NCBI RefSeq assembly: GCF_009741375.1
Contig: NZ_WOWP01000010.1
Coordinates: 1 to 64,000 of the forward strand
Direction of reading: 5' to 3'
DNA length: 64,000 nucleotides
From: Flavobacterium rakeshii
Lineage (GTDB): Bacteria > Bacteroidota > Bacteroidia > Flavobacteriales > Flavobacteriaceae
The notes beneath the pieces were generated by a model. The model searched no databases, had not been told where the DNA came from, and saw nothing but the letters and a program-made list of their open reading frames with translations. Below, one piece after another: positions 8,179-16,373 of the stretch (positions are counted from its first letter, which is position 1; each line of letters begins with the position of its first letter). The position numbers and the translations under genes were made by a program.

Positions 8179-8934
8179 ATGAGTAATAAAGTATATAGAA
8201 TAGGTCAGATAGTTCCAAGTTCAAACGTAACAATGGAGACAGAAATACCTGCCCTGTTACGTTCTCGTGAAACTATAGCACCAGAACGTTTTACATTCCA
8301 TTCCAGCAGAATGAGAATGAAAAAAGTAACTAAAGAAGAACTGGAAGCAATGGATGCCCAGAGCTTAAAATGTGCTCAGGAACTATCTGATGCACGTGTG
8401 GATGTTATGGGATATGCCTGCCTTGTAGCTATTATGAGTATGGGACGTGGTTACCATTGTGTATCGGAAACTAACTTGCATGAAGAGACCGTTAAAAACG
8501 ATGCCCCTGCCCCTGTTGTTACCAGTGCAGGAGCATTAATAAACGGACTAAAAGTATTAGGTGCTAAAAAAGTAGCAGTTATTACACCATATATGAAACC
8601 ACTTACCGAAATGGTTGTTGATTATATTGAACATCAGGGATTTGAAGTGGTTGATTATATAGCTCTTGAAATACCGGATAACCTTGAGGTTGCTGCACAA
8701 AACCCTAAAAACCTTTTAGATATTTATAAAAGGCTTAATCTTGAAGGTGTAGATGTTATTGTAGCATCTGCATGTGTGCAAATGCCTTCTCTTGAGGCTA
8801 TTGATGCTATTGAGAAAGAAAGCGGAATCCCGGTAACATCGGCAGCAGTATGTACTACATACGAAATGCTTAAAAAATTGGGATTAGATACCAAAGTGCC
8901 TATGGGTGGTGCTTTATTAAGCGGGAAGTACTAA
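8179..8934 (+). CDS. maleate cis-trans isomerase (Asp/Glu racemase superfamily)
   Basis: This 251-residue protein opens with YRIGQIVPSSNVTMETEIP, the hallmark of maleate isomerases such as NicE. Both catalytic cysteines are present: Cys81 in MGYACLVAIM and Cys199 in ASACVQMPS. It would convert maleate to fumarate without a cofactor. It is the last gene of the operon and is followed by a hairpin at 8962-8982. Maleate isomerases are best known from nicotinate degradation, but no nicotinate genes are present here. With the FAH hydrolase it would complete conversion of ring carbon to pyruvate and fumarate. An alternative is isomerisation of maleylpyruvate itself before hydrolysis. Confidence 0.88.
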   Translation: MSNKVYRIGQIVPSSNVTMETEIPALLRSRETIAPERFTFHSSRMRMKKVTKEELEAMDAQSLKCAQELSDARVDVMGYACLVAIMSMGRGYHCVSETNLHEETVKNDAPAPVVTSAGALINGLKVLGAKKVAVITPYMKPLTEMVVDYIEHQGFEVVDYIALEIPDNLEVAAQNPKNLLDIYKRLNLEGVDVIVASACVQMPSLEAIDAIEKESGIPVTSAAVCTTYEMLKKLGLDTKVPMGGALLSGKY

Positions 8935-8944
8935 ATTTTATCAG

Positions 8945-8952
8945 TATATTTG
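8945..8952 (+). promoter_or_regulatory. Bacteroidota -7 box before nudK
   Basis: TATATTTG fits the TAnnTTTG consensus of Bacteroidota housekeeping promoters and lies about 45 bases before the nudK ATG. A clear -33 element was not found. Transcription from here would start just ahead of the hairpin at 8962. Confidence 0.4.
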
Positions 8953-8961
8953 AAATGGATT

Positions 8962-8988
8962 TTCCCCTCCTAGTGAGGGGAATTTATT
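8962..8988 (+). terminator. hairpin after the aromatic operon
   Basis: The arms TTCCCCTC (8962-8969) and GAGGGGAA (8975-8982) pair perfectly around a five-base loop, and a TTTATTTTTA tail follows. It is the first strong hairpin after the maleate isomerase gene and the likely operon terminator. It also lies in the leader of nudK. Confidence 0.65.
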
Positions 8989-8997
8989 TTTAGGTAT

Positions 8998-9579
8998 ATG
9001 GAAGAAAAAAATGTAAAAGTAATATCCTCTGAACTTTTATCAGATAACTGGGGAGTATTACGTAAAGTAAAATACGATTTTAAGCTGCAGGACGGCAGTT
9101 GGCAGCAACAGGAGCGCGAAGTATACAATCGTGGTAATGGAGCTGTAATACTTCTTTATAATAAGGAAAAAGGTACTGTTATACTTACGCGCCAGTTACG
9201 TATACCTACTTGGTTTAACGGTAATGCAGACGGGATGATGATTGAAGCCTGCGCTGGGCTTTTAGACGAGAATGATCCGGAAGAATGTATTAAACGTGAA
9301 ACGCAGGAAGAAACGGGTTACAGGATTACCGAGGTTAAAAAGATAATGGAGGTATATATGTCTCCGGGGTCAGTAACCGAAATAATATATTTCTTTACAG
9401 GAGCCTATTCTGCAGATATGAAAATCAGTGAAGGCGGTGGTGTTGAAAGTGAGCATGAAAACATAGAAGTGCTTGAAATGCCGTTTACACAAGCCATTGA
9501 TATGATTAAGAATGGTAAAATAAAAGACGCTAAAACTATAATGCTGTTGCAGTATGCCCAAATTAATGGTTTAGTGTAA
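8998..9579 (+). CDS. nudK: NudK-type GDP-mannose/NDP-sugar pyrophosphatase (Nudix)
   Basis: The 193 residues align by eye with E. coli NudK over nearly the whole length, including LSDNW, REVYNRGNGAVILLYN, AGLLDENDPEECIKRET and YMSPGSVTEIIYFF. The Nudix helix core is RETQEETGY. NudK hydrolyses GDP-mannose and related NDP-sugars to the sugar phosphate and nucleoside monophosphate in the cytoplasm. The gene is separated from the aromatic operon by a hairpin and has its own -7 box. It ends before another strong terminator, so it is probably monocistronic and unrelated to the catabolic route. Confidence 0.9.
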   Translation: MEEKNVKVISSELLSDNWGVLRKVKYDFKLQDGSWQQQEREVYNRGNGAVILLYNKEKGTVILTRQLRIPTWFNGNADGMMIEACAGLLDENDPEECIKRETQEETGYRITEVKKIMEVYMSPGSVTEIIYFFTGAYSADMKISEGGGVESEHENIEVLEMPFTQAIDMIKNGKIKDAKTIMLLQYAQINGLV

Positions 9580-9600
9580 AAACAGTATAACTTTAAACAA

Positions 9601-9640
9601 ACAGCCGTGTTTAACATTTTTAAGCACGGCTGTTTTGTAT
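9601..9640 (+). terminator. rho-independent terminator after nudK
   Basis: ACAGCCGTG (9601-9609) pairs perfectly with CACGGCTGT (9625-9633) around an AT-rich 15-base loop, followed by TTTGTATTTTT. It separates nudK from the DUF763 gene. Confidence 0.75.
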
Positions 9641-9664
9641 TTTTACATATTCATAATTTATAGC

Positions 9665-10885
9665 ATGAAACACTCCGGATCAGCAGATTTACCATTACAT
9701 AACGGACATGTGCCTCTTTGGCTTTCCGAAAGGATGTCAAAATTGGGGCTTTCCATTATGGAAACTATTGTAATGGAATTTTCTGCGGCCGAGGCTGTAA
9801 ATAAATTATCTAATCCGTTTTGGTTTCAAAGTTTTGGTGCTGTTATGGGTATGGATTGGCATTCATCGGGTATAACCACTTCTGTATTGGGAGCTTTAAA
9901 ACGTTCGGTAAATCCACACGCTAAAGAGTTGGGTATTTACATTTGTGGCGGTAAGGGCAAACACTCCACTAAAACTCCGGAAGAATTACTTGCCGTAGGC
10001 TATAAAACCGGACTGGACGGTTCTCAACTGGCTAATTTCAGTAAGCTTACTGCTAAGGTAGATAATACTGCTATACAGGATGGGTATCAGCTTTATCAGC
10101 ATAATTTTATAGTTACCGATAAAGGAGATTGGTGTGTTATACAGCAGGGAATGAATGACAGTAATGCTATGGCGCGCAGATACCATTGGCATTCAAAAGA
10201 CTTGCAATCGTTTATTGATGAACCCCATACGTTTATATATGGTAAGAATAAAGGAGAAATTTTAAACCTTACAGCCCATAATGCAGCTTCGGCAAGGGAA
10301 AAATCACTGGTTATTGCAAATGAGAATCCCGAGAGGATATTGAAGGAAATAAACCATTTGGTAATGCCCAGTCATCATGATGTACGTATGAAAGACGTAA
10401 ACATGAAACGTTTAGGCGCCATGCTTTGGGTAGCTCATGAAAATAAGCCTGAAGATTTTGAAAGTCTGTTAATGCTTAAAGGAATGGGGCCACGTTCATT
10501 ACAGTCGTTGGCATTGGTGAGTGAGGTAATTTATGGCACCCCTACCCGATTTGAAGATCCTGCCCGTTTTTCTTTTGCTCATGGTGGTAAAGACGGACAT
10601 CCGTTTCCGGTGCCTGTAAATACCTTTGATGAAACAATCAATACGCTACAGACAGCTATTCAAAAAGCAAAAATTGGCAACAGCGATAAAATGCATGCTA
10701 TCAGGAAACTTTCTGAAATATCATGGGAAGCCGAAAAAGGTTTTAGCCCTAATGAGAATTTTGATGCTTTAGTTCAAAAAGAAAGAGATGAATCGTATAA
10801 ATATGGTGGCAGAACTGTTTTTGGAGAAGCGCAGCCTCCTAAAAAAGACAAACCTTCTTCAGGAGGACAGCTGTCGTTATTTTAA
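9665..10885 (+). CDS. DUF763 domain-containing protein
   Basis: The 406 residues match what is known of DUF763: SGSADLPLHNGHVPLWL at the start, FWFQSFGAVMGMDWHSSGITTSVLGALK, then GIYICGGKGKHS. Function is not established. A stretch near residues 267-285, LLMLKGMGPRSLQSLAL, looks like a helix-hairpin-helix DNA-binding motif, which would fit a nucleic-acid role. The in-frame TTG at 9635 lies in the terminator tail, so the ATG at 9665 is preferred. The 3' end overlaps by four bases the end of a convergent SF2 helicase gene. The product appears cytoplasmic. Confidence 0.8.
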   Translation: MKHSGSADLPLHNGHVPLWLSERMSKLGLSIMETIVMEFSAAEAVNKLSNPFWFQSFGAVMGMDWHSSGITTSVLGALKRSVNPHAKELGIYICGGKGKHSTKTPEELLAVGYKTGLDGSQLANFSKLTAKVDNTAIQDGYQLYQHNFIVTDKGDWCVIQQGMNDSNAMARRYHWHSKDLQSFIDEPHTFIYGKNKGEILNLTAHNAASAREKSLVIANENPERILKEINHLVMPSHHDVRMKDVNMKRLGAMLWVAHENKPEDFESLLMLKGMGPRSLQSLALVSEVIYGTPTRFEDPARFSFAHGGKDGHPFPVPVNTFDETINTLQTAIQKAKIGNSDKMHAIRKLSEISWEAEKGFSPNENFDALVQKERDESYKYGGRTVFGEAQPPKKDKPSSGGQLSLF

Positions 10886-12408
10886 TCTTCTTCCATAGCA
10901 TATTTCCTAAACAGCTTACCTATGTTAGTACCAAGTCGGGTTCTGTAATCCTCCATAAGCCATTCACGGTAATTTTTTGTAGTTCTTGTAAGAAGGTTAG
11001 AATACTGTTTAACCCTGTATTCAATATCAGGTTCCAATAATTTTGCCAGTTTACGGGCTTCGGGTATAGTTTCGCTGTTTTCAACACACATTTGTGCATG
11101 TTGCATGATAGACTTATCAATAACCGCTTTCGGTTTCATTTTTAACTCGGCAGCGACTTTAAATTCGTCCTCTACATCAAATTCTACATCGTCAGAATTA
11201 GGAAATTTATTCCTTATCTCCTCAGACATAGTGTAAACGTGAAGGCTTTCTATTTCAGCGTCGGTACGAATACTATCCAGGAATAATTCAGGATTTTTAA
11301 AAATGTAATGCCAGTCTACCGGGTCACTCCATAAACCGAATCGCTGTGCGTTATTACCTAAATCGATTACAGTAAATGTATCTTTCCCCGGGAGTTTACG
11401 TGAGCCACGCCCTATCATCTGGAAATACAACGTTAGCGAACGTGTCGCTCTGTTAAGAATAATAGTTTCTACTGTAGGCTCATCAAAACCGGTTGTTAAG
11501 ATAGAGACCGACGTTAATATAGCGTCTGGAGTGTTTTTAAACCAGCTTAATATCTTTTTACGCTCCATTTCGGGCGTTCTGTTATCAAGGTGTTTAATAG
11601 GTAATCCGGCAGCTTTAAAGGTTTCATATACATATAATGATGTATATATACCGTTGTTAAATATCAGTGTTTTTTTACCTTTTGAGCGATAATCATAAGC
11701 CTGTAGCAGCAAATCCTGCATAACGGCACGCGAATACAGTTCGTCAGACGAAGCTACCGTATAGTCACCATTAATACCAAGCTTTAAAGATGTAAGTTCT
11801 ACATCATAATCATACATTGCTGCTTTAGCCAGATAACCTTTATCAATAAGCGACTGAATAGGTTCTCCTGTTATCAGTTCGCTATAGGTTTCATACATCG
11901 GTAAATCGATGTTTGAACTTAGCGGAGTAGCTGTTACTCCCAAAAACAAAGACTTTTTGAAAAATGAGAACAGTTTTCTAAACGAGTTGTAGTGTGCCTC
12001 ATCAACAATTACAAGCCCTACGTCGTCCATATGGAATTTTTTATCCTTAAGCCTGTTGTTTAAGGTTTCTACCATGGCTACATAGCACGAGTATTCATTG
12101 TCATGCGGCAGCTCTTTTACGCTGCTGTCTATAACAGTGTTTTTAACCCCAAAGCTTTTAAGCATTTTTGAGGTTTGTTTACTAAGCTCTATTCTGTGCG
12201 TAAGTACTAAAACCTTACGCTTATATTGTTCTAAGTATCTGCGGGCTATCTCAGAAAAGATTACAGTTTTCCCTCCACCTGTAGGTAACTGGTACAACAG
12301 ATGATAGTTATCAGGCTTGCCTTCAAACTTTTCGAAAATCGTATCTATATCGTTTTTCTGATATTGGTACAGCTCTTTCCTGTCTACTTCCTTAACTTCT
12401 CTTTCCAT
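10882..12408 (-). CDS. DEAD/DEAH-box SF2 helicase (SSL2/RAD25-like)
   Basis: The 508-residue protein has an SF2 helicase core: Walker A PTGGGKT at 42-48, Walker B DEAH at 136-139, motif III TATP, and motif VI FQMIGRGSRK. No nuclease or specificity domain is visible in the remaining C-terminal 130 residues, which are probably helical. It resembles stand-alone helicases annotated SSL2-like in flavobacteria, so a role in DNA repair or nucleic acid remodelling is likely but unproven. It converges with the DUF763 gene and diverges from the endonuclease V gene 162 bases away. Confidence 0.85.
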   Translation of the reverse strand: MEREVKEVDRKELYQYQKNDIDTIFEKFEGKPDNYHLLYQLPTGGGKTVIFSEIARRYLEQYKRKVLVLTHRIELSKQTSKMLKSFGVKNTVIDSSVKELPHDNEYSCYVAMVETLNNRLKDKKFHMDDVGLVIVDEAHYNSFRKLFSFFKKSLFLGVTATPLSSNIDLPMYETYSELITGEPIQSLIDKGYLAKAAMYDYDVELTSLKLGINGDYTVASSDELYSRAVMQDLLLQAYDYRSKGKKTLIFNNGIYTSLYVYETFKAAGLPIKHLDNRTPEMERKKILSWFKNTPDAILTSVSILTTGFDEPTVETIILNRATRSLTLYFQMIGRGSRKLPGKDTFTVIDLGNNAQRFGLWSDPVDWHYIFKNPELFLDSIRTDAEIESLHVYTMSEEIRNKFPNSDDVEFDVEDEFKVAAELKMKPKAVIDKSIMQHAQMCVENSETIPEARKLAKLLEPDIEYRVKQYSNLLTRTTKNYREWLMEDYRTRLGTNIGKLFRKYAMEED

Positions 12409-12424
12409 ACAGTTCGATAAATAC

Positions 12425-12432
12425 CAAAAATA
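12425..12432 (-). promoter_or_regulatory. -7 box for the helicase gene
   Basis: On the minus strand the bases read TATTTTTG, matching TAnnTTTG, 17 bases upstream of the helicase ATG. The match is compatible with a very short leader. No -33 TTG was found. Confidence 0.35.
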
Positions 12433-12570
12433 AGGTGGTTGGAGCCTTATTTTGTGTTTAAAAAATCTTAAACTTTTGCAATCCCTTAATTTAAGGAAAC
12501 ATTAGCAATATACACTATTAAACGGGGAATTTTAATTTGTATTTTAGAAGTTCTTCTTTAAAGGTGTGAT

Positions 12571-13281
12571 ATGCTAAATTATAATGCCATTTCGATTGCA
12601 GAAGCTACTGCTGTCCAAAATGAACTAAGTCAAAAGTTGATTTTGCAAACATACGATAAAAATATTACTACTATAGCAGGAGGCGACATTTCACATAATA
12701 AAGATAGTGATACTGTTTATGCAGGTATAGTTATACTAAGTTATCCGCAAATGGTTTTACAGTCCTATTCATTAATAGAAACCAAAACGAAATTTCCCTA
12801 TGTACCACAGTATTTAGGTTTTAGGGAGGTGCCGGCATTAATGGAAGCATGGGAACAGATACCTGTAAAACCCGATATGTTGGTTTTGGACGGACAGGGA
12901 ATTACTCATCCAAGACGTATGGGAATTGCTTCTCATTTTGGTGTTTTACAAGATATTCAAACAATAGGCTGTGCTAAAAGTATGCTTTATGGTCGTTATG
13001 ATCCGTTAGCAGATGATAAATTTAGCACCAGCCCCATTTACAACGGAAGCGAATTATTAGGTTATGCGCTGCGAACTAAAACAAATGTAAAGCCTGTTTA
13101 TATTGCCCCGGGGCATAAAGTATCTGTAGAAGATTCATTAAGAATAATGAAACAATGTACCATAAAGCACCGTATCCCCGAGCCCACACGTTTGGCGCAT
13201 GAAAAAGTTAATCTATTCAGGGTAGGAAAACTCAGAGCAGGATATCATTTAGCAGATATACAAACCAACCTGTTTATGTAG
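12571..13281 (+). CDS. nfi: endonuclease V
   Basis: This 236-residue protein is a clear endonuclease V (deoxyinosine 3' endonuclease). The metal-binding acidic residues are Asp39 in AGGDISHN, Glu86 in YLGFREVP and Asp107 in LDGQGITHPRRMGIASH. The PYVP segment before them corresponds to the wedge that reads the deaminated base, and PVYIAPGHKVS is also typical. The enzyme nicks DNA at the second phosphodiester bond 3' to hypoxanthine. It abuts the convergent DUF6155 gene without a gap. Other repair genes in the window are phr and uvrA, which are not adjacent. Confidence 0.95.
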   Translation: MLNYNAISIAEATAVQNELSQKLILQTYDKNITTIAGGDISHNKDSDTVYAGIVILSYPQMVLQSYSLIETKTKFPYVPQYLGFREVPALMEAWEQIPVKPDMLVLDGQGITHPRRMGIASHFGVLQDIQTIGCAKSMLYGRYDPLADDKFSTSPIYNGSELLGYALRTKTNVKPVYIAPGHKVSVEDSLRIMKQCTIKHRIPEPTRLAHEKVNLFRVGKLRAGYHLADIQTNLFM

Positions 13282-13794
13282 TTATTCGAAATTATCGTAA
13301 ATACGTTCAAACTCCTTGCGGTTTTCCCATTTTTGCTCAAAAGCTTCGTCATGTATGTTTTTCAGGCGGGTTTTAAAATCAGGAGCCATTCCGTTAGCTA
13401 CAATATAATCGGCAGCCTGTTTATAGGAGTTAAGCATGCTTTTATAAAATGTAGCCTGTTTTACAAACTTCTCGGCAGAATAACTTTGGGCTATTTCAAT
13501 ATTAAACAGCATAACATCGGCTACCATAAACGGATCAGCCCCCAGTGTAACAAAATGCTTAATATATTTTTGAGCAACCGACCTTCTCATCTTTGCTTTT
13601 TTTCCTTTTACAGGAAAATATTCGTTAGATATTTTCAGTTTAGCCTCCTGTTCCAGTTTATCTTCCTTAGGGTTAAAAACAAAATCGTAGTAGGTTTTAA
13701 CATCACTAAACTTGTCATAAATTTCTAAAAACTGTTCTTCAAGCTGATTTTTAGTAAGTTGAGAGAGGTATTTTTTAAGGTCGCGTTTGCTCAT
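13282..13794 (-). CDS. DUF6155 family protein
   Basis: This 170-residue basic cytoplasmic protein begins MSKRDLKKYLSQLTKNQLEE and contains YYDFVFNPKEDKLEQEAKLKI. The pattern is recalled from DUF6155, a small family common in Bacteroidota with no known function. The ATG at 13794 is chosen over a TTG seven codons upstream because family members begin MSKR. It is predicted to be all-helical. The gene converges directly on endonuclease V with no terminator between them. Confidence 0.7.
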   Translation of the reverse strand: MSKRDLKKYLSQLTKNQLEEQFLEIYDKFSDVKTYYDFVFNPKEDKLEQEAKLKISNEYFPVKGKKAKMRRSVAQKYIKHFVTLGADPFMVADVMLFNIEIAQSYSAEKFVKQATFYKSMLNSYKQAADYIVANGMAPDFKTRLKNIHDEAFEQKWENRKEFERIYDNFE

Positions 13795-13882
13795 ATGTAG
13801 GTTTATATCGCTCAAAAATAAGGTTTAATAAGGCTTTTGGCAATTATTTAAAAAAAAGATATGGAAAAATTAGATAAAATAG

Positions 13883-13890
13883 TATTTTTG
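13883..13890 (+). promoter_or_regulatory. -7 box before the 13930 gene
   Basis: TATTTTTG followed by CA matches the Bacteroidota -7 consensus and lies 40 bases before the GTG start at 13930. Confidence 0.4.
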
Positions 13891-13929
13891 CAATCCTTAA
13901 ACAAGTTCAAAACTAAATCACTTTAAGCT

Positions 13930-14304
13930 GTGGAGAATCCGAGTGCACAAAAACTGATCAAGAAAATTCAGGTTGATTTGTTTAAAAACGGTTTTGTTGC
14001 TGAGACGCTAATAACCGACCTGAAAAAACTGCGTGAATATGCGCTTGAAGAGCAAGTACCTGTATTAGTAAAGGCAATACGTTTAACGTATGAACACCTT
14101 GAAGCAAACGGTGCGTTTTTAATACCAATACCTGACGATGAGCCTGTAGATGAAGAAACAGAACTTATTACAGACGGTAACACCGTGAGTACAGAAAACA
14201 ACATGGAAAGCTTAGAATACCTTATTTCCCTATTTACTGATTTAGGCAACAAAAACAACATGCTTGACTTAAGGGAATACAACAAAGCATTACAGGAATT
14301 TTAA
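13930..14304 (+). CDS. conserved hypothetical protein, small acidic helical protein
   Basis: This 124-residue protein starts with GTG. It has no signal peptide or membrane segment. The first 60 residues look helical and include ALEEQVPVLVKAIRLTYEHL. A hydrophilic linker follows, then a C-terminal block ending NNMLDLREYNKALQEF. I recall similar proteins in flavobacteria but no function. The GTG is supported by good family-like sequence starting there and by the -7 box 40 bases upstream. A strong terminator follows, so it is probably transcribed alone. Confidence 0.7.
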   Translation: MENPSAQKLIKKIQVDLFKNGFVAETLITDLKKLREYALEEQVPVLVKAIRLTYEHLEANGAFLIPIPDDEPVDEETELITDGNTVSTENNMESLEYLISLFTDLGNKNNMLDLREYNKALQEF

Positions 14305-14330
14305 TAATTTACATCGGTTATATAATTAGG

Positions 14331-14358
14331 GCTGTTTGGAAACAAACAGCTTTTTTTA
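14331..14358 (+). terminator. rho-independent terminator
   Basis: GCTGTTTG (14331-14338) and CAAACAGC (14343-14350) form a perfect eight-pair stem with a GAAA loop, followed by seven T residues. Confidence 0.85.
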
Positions 14359-14409
14359 TTTATACTACACAATTAACTTTTACAGTTTTTTAGAATAATT
14401 CTTAATTAC

Positions 14410-14417
14410 TACCTTTG
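14410..14417 (+). promoter_or_regulatory. -7 box before the DUF3817 gene
   Basis: TACCTTTG followed by CCG matches the Bacteroidota -7 consensus, 16 bases before the ATG at 14434. It would drive the DUF3817-MscS pair. Confidence 0.5.
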
Positions 14418-14433
14418 CCGAAAATTAAGCATT

Positions 14434-14721
14434 ATGATCAAATTCTTTAAAACTATAGCTACCCTTGAGGGTATTTCTTTTTTAGCACTTTTATTTATTG
14501 GTGTACCTTTAAAGTATACTATGGATATGGAACAGGTTGTGAAAATAATGGGACCTATACATGGTTTTCTTTTTATTGCTTACATAGTTCTTGCCATTAT
14601 GCTTAACAGCGAGCACAAATGGCCTACAAAGAAATTTGTTATAATTTGTTTGGCTTCTGTTATACCTTTTGGTACCTTTTATATTGAAAACAAATATTTT
14701 AAAGAATCTGCTAATTCATAA
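14434..14721 (+). CDS. DUF3817 small integral membrane protein
   Basis: This 95-residue protein has about three hydrophobic segments. It contains TLEGISFLALLFIGVPLKY and GPIHGFLFIAYI, which are typical of DUF3817, a small inner-membrane family without an assigned role. Its stop codon abuts the ATG of an MscS-type channel, so the two are co-transcribed. By inference it might work with the channel, but this is only gene order. Confidence 0.82.
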   Translation: MIKFFKTIATLEGISFLALLFIGVPLKYTMDMEQVVKIMGPIHGFLFIAYIVLAIMLNSEHKWPTKKFVIICLASVIPFGTFYIENKYFKESANS

Positions 14722-15984
14722 ATGGAAATATTCAACTGGGCATATAAATTATTCAGGGATTTAGATTTTAGTCGTACATCGGCTAGTTATGGCAATCTGG
14801 TAGTTAATATTATTGTTATAATAATAGTAGCGTTTATCCTTGATTTTATATCTAAAAGGATACTTGTTGCTGCTTTTACCGTTTTTGCAAAGCGTACTAA
14901 AACTGCCTTTGATGATATTTTAGTAGAAAATAAAGCTACAAAGTACGTTGCCCATTTAGTACCTACTTATTTTGTTTATGTAACCATTCCAATTGTATTA
15001 AAGAGTTTTGCCTACTGGGAGAAGTTTTTTGAAAAAGGAATGAGCATATTCATGATTTTCCTTTTCCTATGGATTATACGTAGTGTATTACATTCGTTAA
15101 AAGATTATCTTAAAACCAAACCTGCATATAGTGACAAACCAATTGACAGCTATATACAGGTATTAATGATTATCCTTTGGATATTTGCCGGTATTTCAAT
15201 AATACTTACACTGTTTGGTCTTAAAATAGAAACTCTTCTGGGGGCTTTAGGGGCTATTTCAGCAATTATATTATTAATATTCAGGGATACTATTCTTGGT
15301 TTTGTTGCCAGTATACAGGTTAGTGTGAATGATATGGTTCGCATTGGTGACTGGATTACTATAGACAAGTATGGGGCAGACGGTGATGTGATTGAAATTA
15401 ACCTTGCTACAGTTAAGGTTAGAAACTTTGATAATACCACCACTACCCTACCTACTTACAGTCTAATTTCCGACTCGTTTAAAAACTGGAGAGGGATGGT
15501 CACTTCAGGAGGTAGAAGGATAAAAAGAAATATTCTTATAAAAACCAATTCAGTTAGATTTGTTTCCGGAGATGAGATTGAAGAGCTTAAAAAGATTCAG
15601 CTTATAAAATCCTATATAGATCATCGTCAGGCGGACATTGATAAATTTAACAGTCAGAATTCTGTTGATAAGAGCATACAGATAAACGGTCGTAATATGA
15701 CTAACTTGGGCTTATTTAGGAAATATATCAATCAGTATATTGAAAACCATCCGGCTATTAATAAGGATATGACCATGATGTGCAGGCACTTGCAGCCCAC
15801 AGAAAAAGGCATACCTATTGAAATTTATGCCTTTACTACAGATAAACGCTGGGTGAATTATGAATATATTATGGCCGATATATTTGACCACGTTATTGCT
15901 GCCGTAAAATACTTTGATTTGGAAATATTTGAACTTCCGTCAAATAACAATACCGTATTTGTAGAGACGGATGGCGACCATTAA
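14722..15984 (+). CDS. MscS-family mechanosensitive ion channel
   Basis: This 420-residue membrane protein has N-terminal hydrophobic segments, then a pore-lining helix around ETLLGALGAISAIILLIFRD. The MscS beta domain follows with VSVNDMVRIGDWITI and FDNTTTTLPTYSLISDSFKNW. These features mark the MscS superfamily in the YbdG/MscM-like size class. It would release solutes on hypo-osmotic shock. The gene starts directly after the DUF3817 stop, and its last four bases overlap the end of the convergent thioesterase gene. Confidence 0.88.
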   Translation: MEIFNWAYKLFRDLDFSRTSASYGNLVVNIIVIIIVAFILDFISKRILVAAFTVFAKRTKTAFDDILVENKATKYVAHLVPTYFVYVTIPIVLKSFAYWEKFFEKGMSIFMIFLFLWIIRSVLHSLKDYLKTKPAYSDKPIDSYIQVLMIILWIFAGISIILTLFGLKIETLLGALGAISAIILLIFRDTILGFVASIQVSVNDMVRIGDWITIDKYGADGDVIEINLATVKVRNFDNTTTTLPTYSLISDSFKNWRGMVTSGGRRIKRNILIKTNSVRFVSGDEIEELKKIQLIKSYIDHRQADIDKFNSQNSVDKSIQINGRNMTNLGLFRKYINQYIENHPAINKDMTMMCRHLQPTEKGIPIEIYAFTTDKRWVNYEYIMADIFDHVIAAVKYFDLEIFELPSNNNTVFVETDGDH

Positions 15985-16373
15985 CGGTTCGCTATCCTGT
16001 CTTTTACATATTCTATTTTGGTTTTACCATGTGGACTTGGTCTCCCAAAGCTATCCAGGTTAACCATAGTAATGTTATCTACTGTAATAATCTTTTCGTG
16101 AGTCATTTTATTACGCACCTCACATTTTAGTACTATTGATGAATTACCAAACCTTACTACATCAATACCAATCTCTACAATATCACCCTGCTTGGCAGAA
16201 CTCATAAAATTGATTTCCGACATGTGCTTGGTTACTACACGTTGATTTTCTAACTGTACAATAGAATATAAAGCAGCTTCTTCATCAATCCATGCTAGTA
16301 ATTTTCCTCCAAACAAAGTTCCGTTTGGATTTAAATCTTCGGGTTTTACCCATTTTCTTGTGTGGAATCTCAT
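15981..16373 (-). CDS. acyl-CoA thioesterase, YciA/BACH-like hotdog
   Basis: This 130-residue hotdog protein has the motif NPNGTLFGGKLLAWIDEEAA, which carries the conserved catalytic Asp of the YciA/BACH family. Length and composition fit a bacterial YciA-type hexameric acyl-CoA thioesterase. Acyl specificity cannot be read from the sequence. It is transcribed alone from the minus strand, with a candidate -7 box at 16497-16504. Confidence 0.85.
   Translation of the reverse strand: MRFHTRKWVKPEDLNPNGTLFGGKLLAWIDEEAALYSIVQLENQRVVTKHMSEINFMSSAKQGDIVEIGIDVVRFGNSSIVLKCEVRNKMTHEKIITVDNITMVNLDSFGRPSPHGKTKIEYVKDRIANR

Noticed and set aside
8179..8934. Nicotinate degradation based on the maleate isomerase
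   Set aside because: No nicotinate hydroxylase, 2,5-dihydroxypyridine dioxygenase or maleamate amidase is present; the neighbours are aryl-CoA enzymes.
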